37,773 nt of DNA from an uncultured Planctomyces sp. Lineage in GTDB: Bacteria > Planctomycetota > Planctomycetia > Planctomycetales > Planctomycetaceae. A program made the position numbers and the translations under genes. The stretch lies in the NCBI GenBank assembly GCA_937899075.1, contig CALDJX010000049.1, positions 1-37,773 on the forward strand, read 5' to 3'. The notes below the pieces were generated by a model that worked only from the letters and a program-made list of their open reading frames with translations, did no database searches and had not been told where the DNA came from. This document shows positions 8,335 through 16,832 of the stretch, piece after piece (within the stretch, counting starts at the first letter, position 1; every line of letters starts with the position of its first letter).

Positions 8335-9657
8335 TCAGTCCTGCTTCGCGATGCGGTAAATGTGTGAGTGTGATCGCAGAATCAGCGAGTTGTCTGCGAC
8401 AATCGGCGATGCTGTGAAGCCTTCTTCAAACATCGTTTCATGGACGAGTTCGAAGTCATCGCCTGCCTTCACGACTGCCACTTTCCCATCCTGCGAGCAG
8501 CAATACAGATGCCCGTTCGCGTACAGCGGCGATGACCAGTACGCTCCAGAAACGCGTTCAGCCCACAACACTTCGCCGGTCAGAGCATTCAGACACGAGC
8601 AGACACCGCCGTCTTCCATCATGAAGTAGCGATCACCGGCCAGCACTTGAGAAGGACGTTTCGGGACCATCCGTCCGGCTCGCCATTTGACGTTCGTGTC
8701 GGTGATGTCGCCCTTCCCGTTCGGGTCGACAGCGATCAACGAGTCGGCACCGCTGCCTGCGCTGATGTAAACAAGTCCGTTTCCAATGATCGGTCGCGAG
8801 CCAGCGTTCATGCCGCCGTGATTGACGCGCCACACTGGCTTTCCAGTTTTGGGTTCGTAAGCAATCGTCGCCATCGCGAACGGGCTGACCAGAACTTCGC
8901 GACCGCCGGCGTCAACAATCAGAGGTGTCGAATAAGCCTTCTTACGGTCACCGTTGTCGGTTCCGTAGTCGATGTCACGGTCCGTTTTCCAGACCAACTT
9001 GCCCGTGTTCTTATTCAACGCCGCCACGAACTGTTTGTCATACCCGTCGAACGTCAGAAAAATCAGATCGCCGTGTACTACTGGTGAAGACCCCGGCCCA
9101 CGCCAGTGATGACAACTCAGTTCATGATTCTCCCAGATCTTTTTTCCGGTTTCTGTGTCGATGCAGGCGGTGCCGTACGTTCCAAAGTGGACGTAAATGC
9201 GACCGTCTTCGATCCACGGAGTTGGCGATGCCAGACTGTTCGTCGGGTGTGTGTACTGCGGTTCGTAAACTTCTGACACGGTCACGTCATGAATGACTTT
9301 GCCCGTTTTCAGATCGAGGCAGACTGCCGACAACCGAATCGGATCTTTCAGCGGCTTCGCACCTTTGGAGAATGAATCCTGATTCGTCGCGCCTTCGGGA
9401 TTGATGATCTCGGGAGCGTTCGTCACCCAGATTTGATTTCCCCAGACGACCGGCGTCGACCAGGCTCGACCTTTCATGGGAACTTTCCACACGACTTCCT
9501 TTGAGCCTTCACCAAACGTCAGCGGCAGGCCCTTCGCTTCGGAAGTTCCGTTCGCATGTGGCCCGCGAAACTGATTCCAGTAGCCTTCTGCCGCGGAGAC
9601 TCTTGCAGAGAGAAATGAGAAAGTCAGCAGGCAGGTTGCAAGCAGAACAGTTCGCAT
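8335..9657 (-). CDS. Secreted PQQ-binding-like beta-propeller repeat protein
   Basis: This 440-residue protein has a signal peptide (MRTVLLATCLLTFSFLSARVSAAEG) followed directly by YWNQFRGPHANGTSEAKGLP, the usual opening of planctomycete exported PQQ-like propellers. Repeated blades carry the YVHFGTYGTACIDTETGKKIWE type of motif (hydrophobic strand, then D-x-x-TGK-x-x-W). I choose ATG at 9657 because GGAAGGACATTCCC stands just upstream. A longer frame to 9729 adds only a basic, non-conserved extension. Family members resemble BamB or the propeller of quinoprotein dehydrogenases, but I see no dehydrogenase cofactor residues I can assign. It is first in a two-gene unit with the dioxygenase. A similar paralogue lies at 22480-23733. 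Confidence 0.85.
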   Translation of the reverse strand: MRTVLLATCLLTFSFLSARVSAAEGYWNQFRGPHANGTSEAKGLPLTFGEGSKEVVWKVPMKGRAWSTPVVWGNQIWVTNAPEIINPEGATNQDSFSKGAKPLKDPIRLSAVCLDLKTGKVIHDVTVSEVYEPQYTHPTNSLASPTPWIEDGRIYVHFGTYGTACIDTETGKKIWENHELSCHHWRGPGSSPVVHGDLIFLTFDGYDKQFVAALNKNTGKLVWKTDRDIDYGTDNGDRKKAYSTPLIVDAGGREVLVSPFAMATIAYEPKTGKPVWRVNHGGMNAGSRPIIGNGLVYISAGSGADSLIAVDPNGKGDITDTNVKWRAGRMVPKRPSQVLAGDRYFMMEDGGVCSCLNALTGEVLWAERVSGAYWSSPLYANGHLYCCSQDGKVAVVKAGDDFELVHETMFEEGFTASPIVADNSLILRSHSHIYRIAKQD

Positions 9658-9967
9658 GGGAATGTCCTTCCGAAAAGAGAAACTAAGTCTTCGATGGCGT
9701 ATCGAGATGAACTGTCGCGGTGGGAACAATCACTAACGGCATCAGCGATCGTTAATCGAGGCGGTCAGACATCCGCTTATCCAGCCGACGTCGAAGTTGG
9801 CTGCTAATCTAGTATTGTTCCGACACCTCCGCAAAGCACCGTGGTTGAGCAGCCGATTTACCCGTGAATTCCTTCGCTCAAACCGCTAAAAGGATCAGAT
9901 TAAGGATCGCGACCTTCACTCGGCACTCGGCCGAATTCACCTCCTGCCAGCATCAGAGCACTCGACC
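9658..9967. other. Divergent intergenic region
   Basis: These 310 bp separate the divergent propeller gene and histidine kinase gene and must contain both promoters. I see no convincing open frame, hairpin or repeat. The kinase start is a GTG without a strong ribosome site. Confidence 0.5.
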
Positions 9968-11368
9968 GTGTCTTCCGAATCGGCTTCCAACGATTCTTTT
10001 CGATTTGACCTCGCCGCCGAATCTATCACTCTAAGAATCCGGTGGTTCGGCGTAGCTGTTGGTTTCTCCCTGGTAAATCTGATCAGTGCCGATCTGCTGC
10101 CACCGGGGTCCTCTCGCGATGTCCTGCTGCTGAATTCAATTCTTTGCGTCGGTGTCATCTACGTGGCTCTGGACACGTACTGGAGCTACCGCGGGAAAGT
10201 TTTCTTGAGCGACTGGCCACTGGTCGTGTCTCTGCTTGAGACAGCCTTCATCGGCTTACTTTGCTTCTTCGATCTTGGCCAGGAAAGCGCCTTTCGATTT
10301 TACTACCTGCTGTCTGTGGTCGTGTGCGCGATTCGGTACGCGCCGGTCATCACGTACACGACATTCCTCTTCCACGCGACAAGCTACACCATTCTGCTGC
10401 TGACGTTGCCGTTGTCGAGCACGCTCCCCTGGGTGATCATGGTCGTGTCGATGGGGTGGGTCACCTGGGCCAGCATCCAGCTCTCCATGCTGATCCGAAT
10501 CGCCAGTCAGCGACTCGCCGAAGCCAACGAACAACTGGAACACCGCATCGCTGAGCGGACTCAGGAACTTCGAGAATCTCAGGCAATGCTGGTTCAGCAC
10601 GAAAAGCAGGCGGCGTTCGGATTGCTGGCCGCCGGAATTGCTCACGAGGTTGGTAACCCGCTGGCGGCCATCAGCTCGCTCGTGCAGATCCTGAAACGCA
10701 AGTCGGCCGACCCTGACACGATCGAGCGTTACCAGATGATCGGCGACCAGCTCCGTCGAATTCAGGGGACACTTCGAGAACTGGTCGACTTCAGCCGCCC
10801 GGCCAACAGTCAGGCGAGCGTTTGCGACGTTCGGAATACCGTCGAAGAAGCCTTAAGTATCGCGAAGTATTACAAGCGGCGAAAAGGAAAACGCATTGTC
10901 ACGCACTACGCCGCAGGGTTGCCTTCATTACGCGTCGTGCACGATCAGCTCGTGCAGGTGTTTCTGAATCTGATCCTGAACGCAATGGACGCCACGCCTG
11001 AAGGCGGCACGATCGAAATCTCAACGAGTCTTGAATCCGGCTGGATCCGAATCGATGTCCGAGACACGGGACATGGAATTCGCGACGAGAACCGCGAAAG
11101 CATTTTTGAACCGTACTACACAACCAAGTCGACAGGCACCGGTCTCGGACTGTTCGTCTGTCGTCAGTTGTTGGAACGTGAGTCGAACGGACGAATTGAT
11201 CTCGCTGAAACCGGACCTGGCGGAACGACATTCTCGGTGATGGTGACCGGTGAGAACCTTGCCCACCACGAAGACATTCCGGCACCCACGTCAGGAGCCG
11301 ACCACAGTTTGTCCGTCGCCGAAAGCGTGCTGCCAGCTATTGAGAAATCTGACGGACCGGTCGATTGA
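9968..11368 (+). CDS. Membrane sensor histidine kinase (HisKA-HATPase_c)
   Basis: This 466-residue protein has roughly six hydrophobic segments in residues 25-180 as its sensor part, then a short linker helix (LAEANEQLEHRIAERTQELRESQAML). The H-box GIAHEVGNPLAAISS has the phospho-accepting His at residue 226. The ATPase core follows with N-box FLNLILNAMDATPEGG, G1 DTGHGI, F-box FEPYYTTK and G2 GTGLGLFVCRQLL. The H-box type (HEVGNPL) and compact core resemble NtrB/ZraS-like kinases. The start is GTG at 9968 with no nearby in-frame ATG. No response regulator gene is adjacent; the nearest receiver domain is in the 13795-14871 gene. The signal is unknown. The gene converges on lutC with about 50 bp between them. 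Confidence 0.92.
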   Translation: MSSESASNDSFRFDLAAESITLRIRWFGVAVGFSLVNLISADLLPPGSSRDVLLLNSILCVGVIYVALDTYWSYRGKVFLSDWPLVVSLLETAFIGLLCFFDLGQESAFRFYYLLSVVVCAIRYAPVITYTTFLFHATSYTILLLTLPLSSTLPWVIMVVSMGWVTWASIQLSMLIRIASQRLAEANEQLEHRIAERTQELRESQAMLVQHEKQAAFGLLAAGIAHEVGNPLAAISSLVQILKRKSADPDTIERYQMIGDQLRRIQGTLRELVDFSRPANSQASVCDVRNTVEEALSIAKYYKRRKGKRIVTHYAAGLPSLRVVHDQLVQVFLNLILNAMDATPEGGTIEISTSLESGWIRIDVRDTGHGIRDENRESIFEPYYTTKSTGTGLGLFVCRQLLERESNGRIDLAETGPGGTTFSVMVTGENLAHHEDIPAPTSGADHSLSVAESVLPAIEKSDGPVD

Positions 11369-11397
11369 AACGTGACCGGTCGTGTGAAGGTCTCACA
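11355..11397. terminator. Possible weak hairpins between convergent histidine kinase and lutC genes
   Basis: GACCGGTCG occurs twice (11355-11363 and 11374-11382); its self-complementary core allows pairing between copies. It is followed by TGTGA-AGGTC-TCACA (11383-11397). No T-tract is present, so this is only a weak candidate for ending transcripts in the 50-bp gap. Confidence 0.3.
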
Positions 11398-11418
11398 AGA
11401 ACGCCAATGGCCGATAAC

Positions 11419-12018
11419 TCAAAATGCGTCATCGACCAGAAACACGACGTGAGATCGTGGGCCGTGCGCGCCGATCACGAGCGACTGTTCGATGTCCGCC
11501 GTCTTGGAGGGTCCCGAGATGAATGTGCCGAATCGTCCGCCTTCGAATGACAGACGTTTGTAGGCTTCATGCATGTTGTTGACGACGTTCTTGTTCGGGA
11601 TGATCAACGCCAGGTGCTGCGTGATGAAGTGCAGCACGCGATGTTTGAGCGTTTCATCGGTTACCCACACAGCTCCGTTTTCAGCAACGGCGAACTCGCC
11701 AGCCAGCACGGCAAAGTCCACGTTCTCAACGTCGTGCGGATCATCAATCTCGTCAAGACTGAACGTCGGCAGCCCCAAACCTTCAATCGTCGATGCTCGA
11801 ACATTGGCTGACTCGAACTGCGGAAACTCAGCCAGTCGGTCGTTGATCTCTGACAACGATTTAACCTGAATACACTTTCCACCGACTGATTCGAGAACGG
11901 TCGTGAACTGGTCGATCGGATCGTCAAACGTCAGCCAGTTTTGATCCAGCGTCGGGAGGGGAGTCGCTTCTCGTTGACTTTTTCGAATTGCTTTCAGCAC
12001 GGAGTCTCGGCTGCTCAT
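11419..12018 (-). CDS. lutC: Lactate utilization protein C (LUD domain)
   Basis: This 199-residue LUD-domain protein is the small subunit of the LutABC complex, which oxidises L-lactate to pyruvate in the cytosol. Visible family features are the opening SSRDSVLKAIRKSQRE and the central block FAVAENGAVWVTDET. The C-terminal part reads FGTFISGPSKTADIEQSLVIGAHGP, where the last residues are the family signature. A frame open upstream to 12198 overlaps lutB; the real start is ATG at 12018, which overlaps the lutB stop by 4 bp (ATGA) and indicates translational coupling. The protein carries no iron-sulfur cysteines, as expected for LutC. Confidence 0.9.
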   Translation of the reverse strand: MSSRDSVLKAIRKSQREATPLPTLDQNWLTFDDPIDQFTTVLESVGGKCIQVKSLSEINDRLAEFPQFESANVRASTIEGLGLPTFSLDEIDDPHDVENVDFAVLAGEFAVAENGAVWVTDETLKHRVLHFITQHLALIIPNKNVVNNMHEAYKRLSFEGGRFGTFISGPSKTADIEQSLVIGAHGPRSHVVFLVDDAF

Positions 12019-13400
12019 CTCACTCCCCCTTTTCCTGAAGTCTTCTGCCGCCGGGCGTACGCCTGTTGAAAACTCTCTTTGGGAAACTCGGGAAGTTCCC
12101 GCTTCCGTCCCCAGACGTTCAACGGGTTGTAAAGCATGAACCGAGGCATCCACGGAACGACGTTTCGCGCGACTCGACCAGCAAACCGATACAGCCACGG
12201 TCGTCGAAACACGGCAGACGCCAGCTTCATCGGGACGCTCTTGTCGAGCGAGACATAACCCAACGCAGCGATGTCACGCCGCCATGTCAGCAACTGAGAA
12301 TGCAGGTCGATCTTCACCGGACAAACGTCCGAACAGGACCCGCAAAGACTGCATGCGTAGGGCAATGTCGAGTGCTCATCCGGGTCGCGCGACGGGGCGA
12401 GGATCGATCCGATCGGCCCCGGCACCGTGGTGCCGTAACTGTGCCCGCCGGTTCGTCGATAAACCGGGCAGGTGTTCATGCACGCTCCGCAGCGGATGCA
12501 GTTAAGCGATCGATGAAAGTCGTCACTGGCCAGTAATTTCGACCGGCCGTTGTCGACCAGAATGATGTGCAACTCTCCGCCCGGACGCGGGCCGTGGAAA
12601 TGCGAGCTGTACGTGGTGATTGGTTGACCAGTTGCCGAACGAGCCAGCAGTCGCAGAAAGACTCCCAGGTGCTCGGCCTGCGGAATCATCTTCTCGATAC
12701 CCATGCTGGCAATGTGGAGCTTCGGCAACGACACGCCCAGATCAGCGTTGCCTTCATTCGTGCAGACGACGATCCCGCCAGTTTCGGCGATGGCAAAGTT
12801 GACGCCGGTTAAGCCGGCGTCGGCTTCCATGAACTTCTGCCGCAGAGCCGTCCGCGCGGCCTCGGCGAGGTAAGGAGGATCGCTGGCTCCTTCTTCAGTC
12901 CCGAGCACGCGGTGAAAGAGTTCGCCGACTTCTTCCTTCTTAATATGAATTGCCGGCATGACGATGTGGCTGGGTGGTTCGTTCCGAAGCTGCACGAGCC
13001 ACTCGCCGAGGTCCGTATCGGTGACCTCGATCCCGTGCTTTTCGAGAAACGGATTGAGGTGGCACTCTTCGGTCAACATCGACTTGCTTTTGACCAGCTT
13101 CTTGACGTTGTGTTCACGCAGCAGGCCATGCACGATTTCGTTGTGCTCAGCTGCGTCTTTCGCCCAATGGACCGTCGCGCCAAGTTTCGTCGCGTTTTCC
13201 TCAAACTGCTCCAGCAACTCCGCCAGGTGCGTCATCGTGTGCGCTTTGACAGCCGCCGCCGTGTCGCGCAGAAGTTCCCATTCAGGAACGCTGTGAGCCA
13301 TCCGGTCGCGTTTGGAACGAATAAACCAGAGCGCTTTGTCGTGCCAGTGAGCGCGTTCATCGTTGGCAATAAACTTCGCCGCCGCGGTTGCGTGTTTCAT
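12015..13400 (-). CDS. lutB: Lactate utilization protein B, iron-sulfur LUD protein
   Basis: This 461-residue protein is the iron-sulfur subunit of LutABC. The N-terminal LUD domain covers about residues 60-290 (ETGGIVVCTNEGNADLGVSLP at 207-226). Two ferredoxin-type clusters follow: CIRCGACMNTCP (Cys 301, 304, 307, 311) and CSLCGSCSDVCP (Cys 350, 353, 356, 360). The C-terminal helical tail (MKLASAVFRRPWLYRFAGRVAR) is typical of LutB. The ATG at 13400 has only a weak ribosome site. It overlaps lutC by 4 bp. The usual upstream partner lutA (CCG-domain protein) is absent: the next gene upstream is a receiver-domain protein. LutA may be encoded elsewhere. Confidence 0.92.
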   Translation of the reverse strand: MKHATAAAKFIANDERAHWHDKALWFIRSKRDRMAHSVPEWELLRDTAAAVKAHTMTHLAELLEQFEENATKLGATVHWAKDAAEHNEIVHGLLREHNVKKLVKSKSMLTEECHLNPFLEKHGIEVTDTDLGEWLVQLRNEPPSHIVMPAIHIKKEEVGELFHRVLGTEEGASDPPYLAEAARTALRQKFMEADAGLTGVNFAIAETGGIVVCTNEGNADLGVSLPKLHIASMGIEKMIPQAEHLGVFLRLLARSATGQPITTYSSHFHGPRPGGELHIILVDNGRSKLLASDDFHRSLNCIRCGACMNTCPVYRRTGGHSYGTTVPGPIGSILAPSRDPDEHSTLPYACSLCGSCSDVCPVKIDLHSQLLTWRRDIAALGYVSLDKSVPMKLASAVFRRPWLYRFAGRVARNVVPWMPRFMLYNPLNVWGRKRELPEFPKESFQQAYARRQKTSGKGGVR

Positions 13401-13794
13401 TCGGAATCAATCCAGACCAGCGAGTTGTCGACGTCACTTCGAGAAAATGTGACCGCCTCAAAACGGGGGTCTCATGACGAGATCCACCCAGTAGACGCTG
13501 TCAGAACTCGACAGCGACCGCACACTTTCGTCGACCAGTGCCAGCGAGTCAATTCGCCGAACGAGACGGCTCAGACGCGGCGTTCTGATTCACCAGTTTC
13601 GAGAATTGCCTCGTGGACAGACGCTTAGGAAAGAGTCCAGAATAACTCCGCGATTTCTGTGAGGGCAGCGAATTTCGTCTTTCCCGCGCAGGCGGGAAGC
13701 CAGTTGTCCGTTGAATACTGGGTTCCCGCCTGCGCGGGAATGACGAAGCTGGGTTCCCGCCCGCGCGGGAATGACGAAGTTGGAAACCGGGAGG
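13401..13794. other. Intergenic region upstream of lutB, with repeats
   Basis: These 394 bp separate lutB from the upstream same-strand CMD-REC gene. No credible open frame is present: the short frames reading VPACAGMTK are translations of the repeat copies described separately at 13676-13776. The remaining 275 bp next to lutB probably hold its promoter, but I cannot point to a specific site. Confidence 0.5.
13676..13776. repeat. REPIN/dRS3-like palindromic repeat cluster, three copies
   Basis: Three 28-bp copies share the core TTCCCGCCTGCGCGGGAA. Copy A (13676-13703) is inverted, while copies B (13718-13745) and C (13749-13776) are in direct orientation with only 3 bp between them. Each core is itself a palindrome with TTCCCGC/GCGGGAA arms, and the flanking CTGG and TGACG are also conserved between copies. 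The core matches the ATTCCC-N8-GGGAAT form known as dRS3 in Neisseria and similar repeats in many Proteobacteria. The cluster lies 18 bp past the stop of the CMD-REC gene. Confidence 0.85.
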
Positions 13795-14871
13795 TTAATC
13801 CGGGACTATTTCCGATGCTGCCGACGCGTCGGCGGTCGCCAGCAGAGATTCGAGCATTTCGATCAGAGTCTTGCGTGGGCACGGCTTGGTGAGAAAAAAG
13901 GTTCGCTCGTCGAGCTCTAACGGCGTCTCAAGGTCAGCCTCGCTGAACCCGCTCACCAGAATCGCCGGCGTTTCCGGCAACGTGCCGCGTATCAACTCGA
14001 GACATTCCGGGCCGCTCACTTCCGGCAACGTGACGTCGATTATCAAAACGTCGATGTTCTCGCCAGCCTGCCCGACCTGATAAAGCGCCGAACCACTGTC
14101 TGCGGAAGTGAGAACTGAAACACCCTCGAATTCCAGCAGTAGTCTCAATGAATCCAGGATAGCTTCGTCATCGTCGACAATCAGAACGGTTTTTCCCGTG
14201 AGCGGCGAATCGCTGCCGGGTGGCGGACGGACTGACGCTGCCTCGGCGACGTTCGGATGCTTGTCAAACAGAACCTGGACGTCGTGTTCCAGTTCGAGTT
14301 CTGGATGAGTTTCGGTCCAGAAATGTGCCATCCTGATGAAACCAAGAAACCAGACCAGCCGGTCGTACTTCGCCGGCCCAAACAGGCGACGAAGTTCCCG
14401 TTCGGAATCATCTGCTCCTTCGCTCCGTAGAAATACAGCGGCCAGACACGGAAACAGTGCGGCCTCCGCGTCCTGCCCCCATTCATCGAACGGTGCTTCA
14501 AGGCTCGCGACGAGCTTCAGGTTTCGAGCGACTTCAGTGTAATTCGGAAGTCGACTCTGCAGCGTGCTGACGACCTCGTCCGGTGACATTGCCGGGCAAT
14601 TTGCATCACCGGCGACGTTGCCAGCACCCAGCAAGAAGGCCGCGTGGCGTCCTACGCAGTAAGGGACGCAACAGAATCGCGACAGGTAGGCAAACAAACG
14701 CTCTTTGAACAGAGACGGAAACGGCGCGTCCAGATACCCGAATCGTGCGGCGGCCCAAAGCTGCTGCGAGACCGAAATATCCTCAGGCAGCAGAAAGAAC
14801 GCCGGGCAGACTCCCATCCGAGCTTCAATCTCAGCTTCCAGGTCGCCAATCGTCTGTGCTGATTGTTTCAT
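13795..14871 (-). CDS. AhpD/CMD-like region fused to a C-terminal response-regulator receiver domain
   Basis: This protein has 358 residues from ATG at 14871; a longer TTG-started form to 14901 is possible. Residues about 20-200 resemble the carboxymuconolactone decarboxylase/AhpD-like region found in some signalling proteins: an all-helical stretch with FCCVPYCVGRHAAF (Cys 67, 68, 72; His 76) and a later HFWTETHPELELEHDV. Residues about 226-345 are a CheY-like receiver: acidic pocket DDD 233-235, phospho-acceptor D279 (LIIDVTLPEVSG), Ser307 and Lys329 (LTKP). No DNA-binding or enzymatic output domain follows. The order sensor-like region then receiver is unusual. Phosphorylation might gate a redox or metabolite-sensing module. 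It is divergent from the STAS-cupin-STAS gene. Confidence 0.8.
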   Translation of the reverse strand: MKQSAQTIGDLEAEIEARMGVCPAFFLLPEDISVSQQLWAAARFGYLDAPFPSLFKERLFAYLSRFCCVPYCVGRHAAFLLGAGNVAGDANCPAMSPDEVVSTLQSRLPNYTEVARNLKLVASLEAPFDEWGQDAEAALFPCLAAVFLRSEGADDSERELRRLFGPAKYDRLVWFLGFIRMAHFWTETHPELELEHDVQVLFDKHPNVAEAASVRPPPGSDSPLTGKTVLIVDDDEAILDSLRLLLEFEGVSVLTSADSGSALYQVGQAGENIDVLIIDVTLPEVSGPECLELIRGTLPETPAILVSGFSEADLETPLELDERTFFLTKPCPRKTLIEMLESLLATADASAASEIVPD

Positions 14872-15345
14872 TCCAAAATTATTCTCAGGACCGAGTAGCA
14901 AGCATCATTGGAGTCAGATGCAAGTCGCACACCAACTAACGTTGACCGTCACACCACGAGCAAGCGGATAAGACGTTCAGCAAAGAACGAATTCGTCAGC
15001 ACCTTCGATGCATCCATCTGCGACCACATAAATCTTTGGCCAGTCTAAGGGTTTCGCTAAACAAAAAAGGCACCGACAAATCTGAATCGCAACCGTCCGC
15101 CGCCACGCTTGTCGGCAACTTATGCAGCTCGAATTATTTCGGCGTGCGGGCTGCCGATGATCGGCAATCTTGTTTATTGTGGAATTTATTGTGGGAATCG
15201 TTCAGGTGTGACACAGTGGCTCGAAGAAATATTCGCCCGATTTATCGTCAGCCTGTCGGGGAGGCACGTTGGACTTTGAATTGCCTCAAGAGCGGTCCCA
15301 CAGTGACTGGTCGGCCGCAAGCGAAATTGTCCGAGGATCATACAA
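14872..15345. other. Long divergent intergenic region with small repeats
   Basis: These 474 bp separate the divergent CMD-REC and STAS-cupin-STAS genes. They contain a 13-bp palindrome and an adjacent direct repeat, listed separately. No open frame in it gives a recognisable protein. Its length suggests regulated promoters or a long leader. Confidence 0.5.
15153..15197. promoter_or_regulatory. Candidate operator: palindrome plus tandem repeat
   Basis: GCCGAT-G-ATCGGC (15153-15165) is a perfect palindrome. It is followed 7 bp later by two abutting copies of TTTATTGTGGAA (15173-15184) and TTTATTGTGGGAA (15185-15197). They lie about 150-190 bp upstream of the STAS-cupin-STAS start. Such structure fits a protein-binding site, but no regulator can be named. 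Confidence 0.35.
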
Positions 15346-16596
15346 ATGTTGCTGAGTACGGATTGTGCGGAAGCTGAATCTGTTGATGGCGGAATCGTCG
15401 TTCGTCTGAACAGCCTGGCCGACCATCACAAGTTCGTGGCACTGCTGCTGGAACTCGACATCTTCGTACGCGAGGCCCAGCCACCGCGAGTTGTCATTGA
15501 CCTGTCCGGTTCCGGATTTCTGCAATCAAGGACGCTTGGCGAAATCGCTCGACTGGCCAACTCGGCCGCCCGCGCAAAAACCCGGCTCATGCTCTGCAGC
15601 TCGAATCCAATCGTGCAGAAAGTCATGACCGCGACGAAGCTCGACGAACTTGTCACGGTCTGCCAATCCGTCGAAGCAGCAAAAGATGTTTGGGAGAACC
15701 CTGGCGTGGACGTCGCGCCGGGTGGTCAGGCGTCTGCCGACGGCAAAGCATCCAAAAGTGGATCAAAGGCCAGCCGGGCGAGCGGACCAGCACCGGGTCG
15801 TTACGGACTGCCGCGAAACTTCTTCAAGTTCATCGCCGATCACGAGCGGCAGCTCGAAGTGGAATCGTTCCCCTGGGGAAACATGAACTGGCTGGCCGGA
15901 CCGCCGATTACCCCGTCAGCGTTGCTGCACGTGGCGAGGGTCCAGATCAAACCCAACTGCGTGTGGTCCTTCCATCAGCACCCGGACATGGAAGAAGTCA
16001 TCATCGTGACCAAGGGCAAGGTCGAGCAGTGGATCGACCAGAAAAGCCAGGTGCTGCACGCTGGCGAGTCCGCAACCATTCCGCAGAACATCGTCCACGC
16101 GACATTCAACAACGAAATGCAGCCGGCCGATGTCATCATGATTCACTGTCCGAGTCGCAGTGAAGAATCGTCAACCGTCAGCGTGGTCGCCGAGGAACCC
16201 TGGAAGACCATTCTCCGACGACGCGACTACCCCAACCTGGACATCGTCTGGCAGGGTAAGAACCTGTTCGCGCGAGTCACCAATCACAAGATTCTCGACT
16301 CAGCCAGCACCGACGCGTTCCGATCATCGATGCTCAGTCTGGAATCTGACGGGCAACCGGAAAAGTTCATCATCGATTTCCAGGAAGCGTGGATCCTCTC
16401 CAACACGGTGCTCGGCGTGCTGGGAGAATTGCAGCACCGCATGAGCGACGGCCGCCGCGAACTCTGCGTGTGCGGCTTGTCAGACGAGGCTCTCAAGAAT
16501 TTCAAGAAGACGCGGCTCTCAGAATTCATCGTGATGTACGATTCCGTCAAAGCGGCACTCGACGACCTCAACAAGCCCAAAGAGTCGACTGAATAA
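15346..16596 (+). CDS. STAS-cupin-STAS three-domain protein
   Basis: This is a soluble 416-residue protein with a rare domain order. Residues about 15-115 look like a STAS domain (anti-sigma antagonist/stressosome type): RVVIDLSGSGFLQSRTLGEI, with Ser61 where SpoIIAA-like proteins are phosphorylated. After a Gly/Ser/Ala-rich linker (120-150), residues 170-270 form a cupin. Its motif 1 is H210-Q-H212-x4-E217-x6-G224 and its motif 2 is G240-x5-P246...H251-x3-N255, so a full metal-binding 3-His/1-Glu set is present. Residues about 300-405 form a second STAS-like domain (KFIIDFQEAWILSNTVLG, Ser352). The ATG at 15346 is preceded by GAGG at good spacing. A ligand-sensing partner-switch protein is the inference; an enzymatic cupin is the alternative. 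Confidence 0.82.
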   Translation: MLLSTDCAEAESVDGGIVVRLNSLADHHKFVALLLELDIFVREAQPPRVVIDLSGSGFLQSRTLGEIARLANSAARAKTRLMLCSSNPIVQKVMTATKLDELVTVCQSVEAAKDVWENPGVDVAPGGQASADGKASKSGSKASRASGPAPGRYGLPRNFFKFIADHERQLEVESFPWGNMNWLAGPPITPSALLHVARVQIKPNCVWSFHQHPDMEEVIIVTKGKVEQWIDQKSQVLHAGESATIPQNIVHATFNNEMQPADVIMIHCPSRSEESSTVSVVAEEPWKTILRRRDYPNLDIVWQGKNLFARVTNHKILDSASTDAFRSSMLSLESDGQPEKFIIDFQEAWILSNTVLGVLGELQHRMSDGRRELCVCGLSDEALKNFKKTRLSEFIVMYDSVKAALDDLNKPKESTE

Positions 16597-16832
16597 GTCC
16601 ACTCGCCGTCCCGTTGCTTCACGATGTGCGCAGCTCGCTTTGTCGCCACCGATCCATCGCCGGCACTCACTATGGAGTGCCGCGTTGCGCGCTTGACGTT
16701 TCTCTGTCGAATTCCGGGATTTCGTCTTGCCATAACACGAGCATCGCCTTAGTTTGATGTTCATTCGGACCCACGCGTTTGCGTTACCCGTGAATGTGAG
16801 TCAAAACCCAGCGTCGAACAAAGGAGCAAGCC

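Noticed and set aside
11365-11418. Possible small gene between the histidine kinase and lutC genes
   Set aside because: The gap is only 50 bp, and the frame through it runs antisense into lutC.
13625-13882. Frames reading VPACAGMTK on both strands
   Set aside because: These are translations of the palindromic repeats and are a well-known source of false small proteins.
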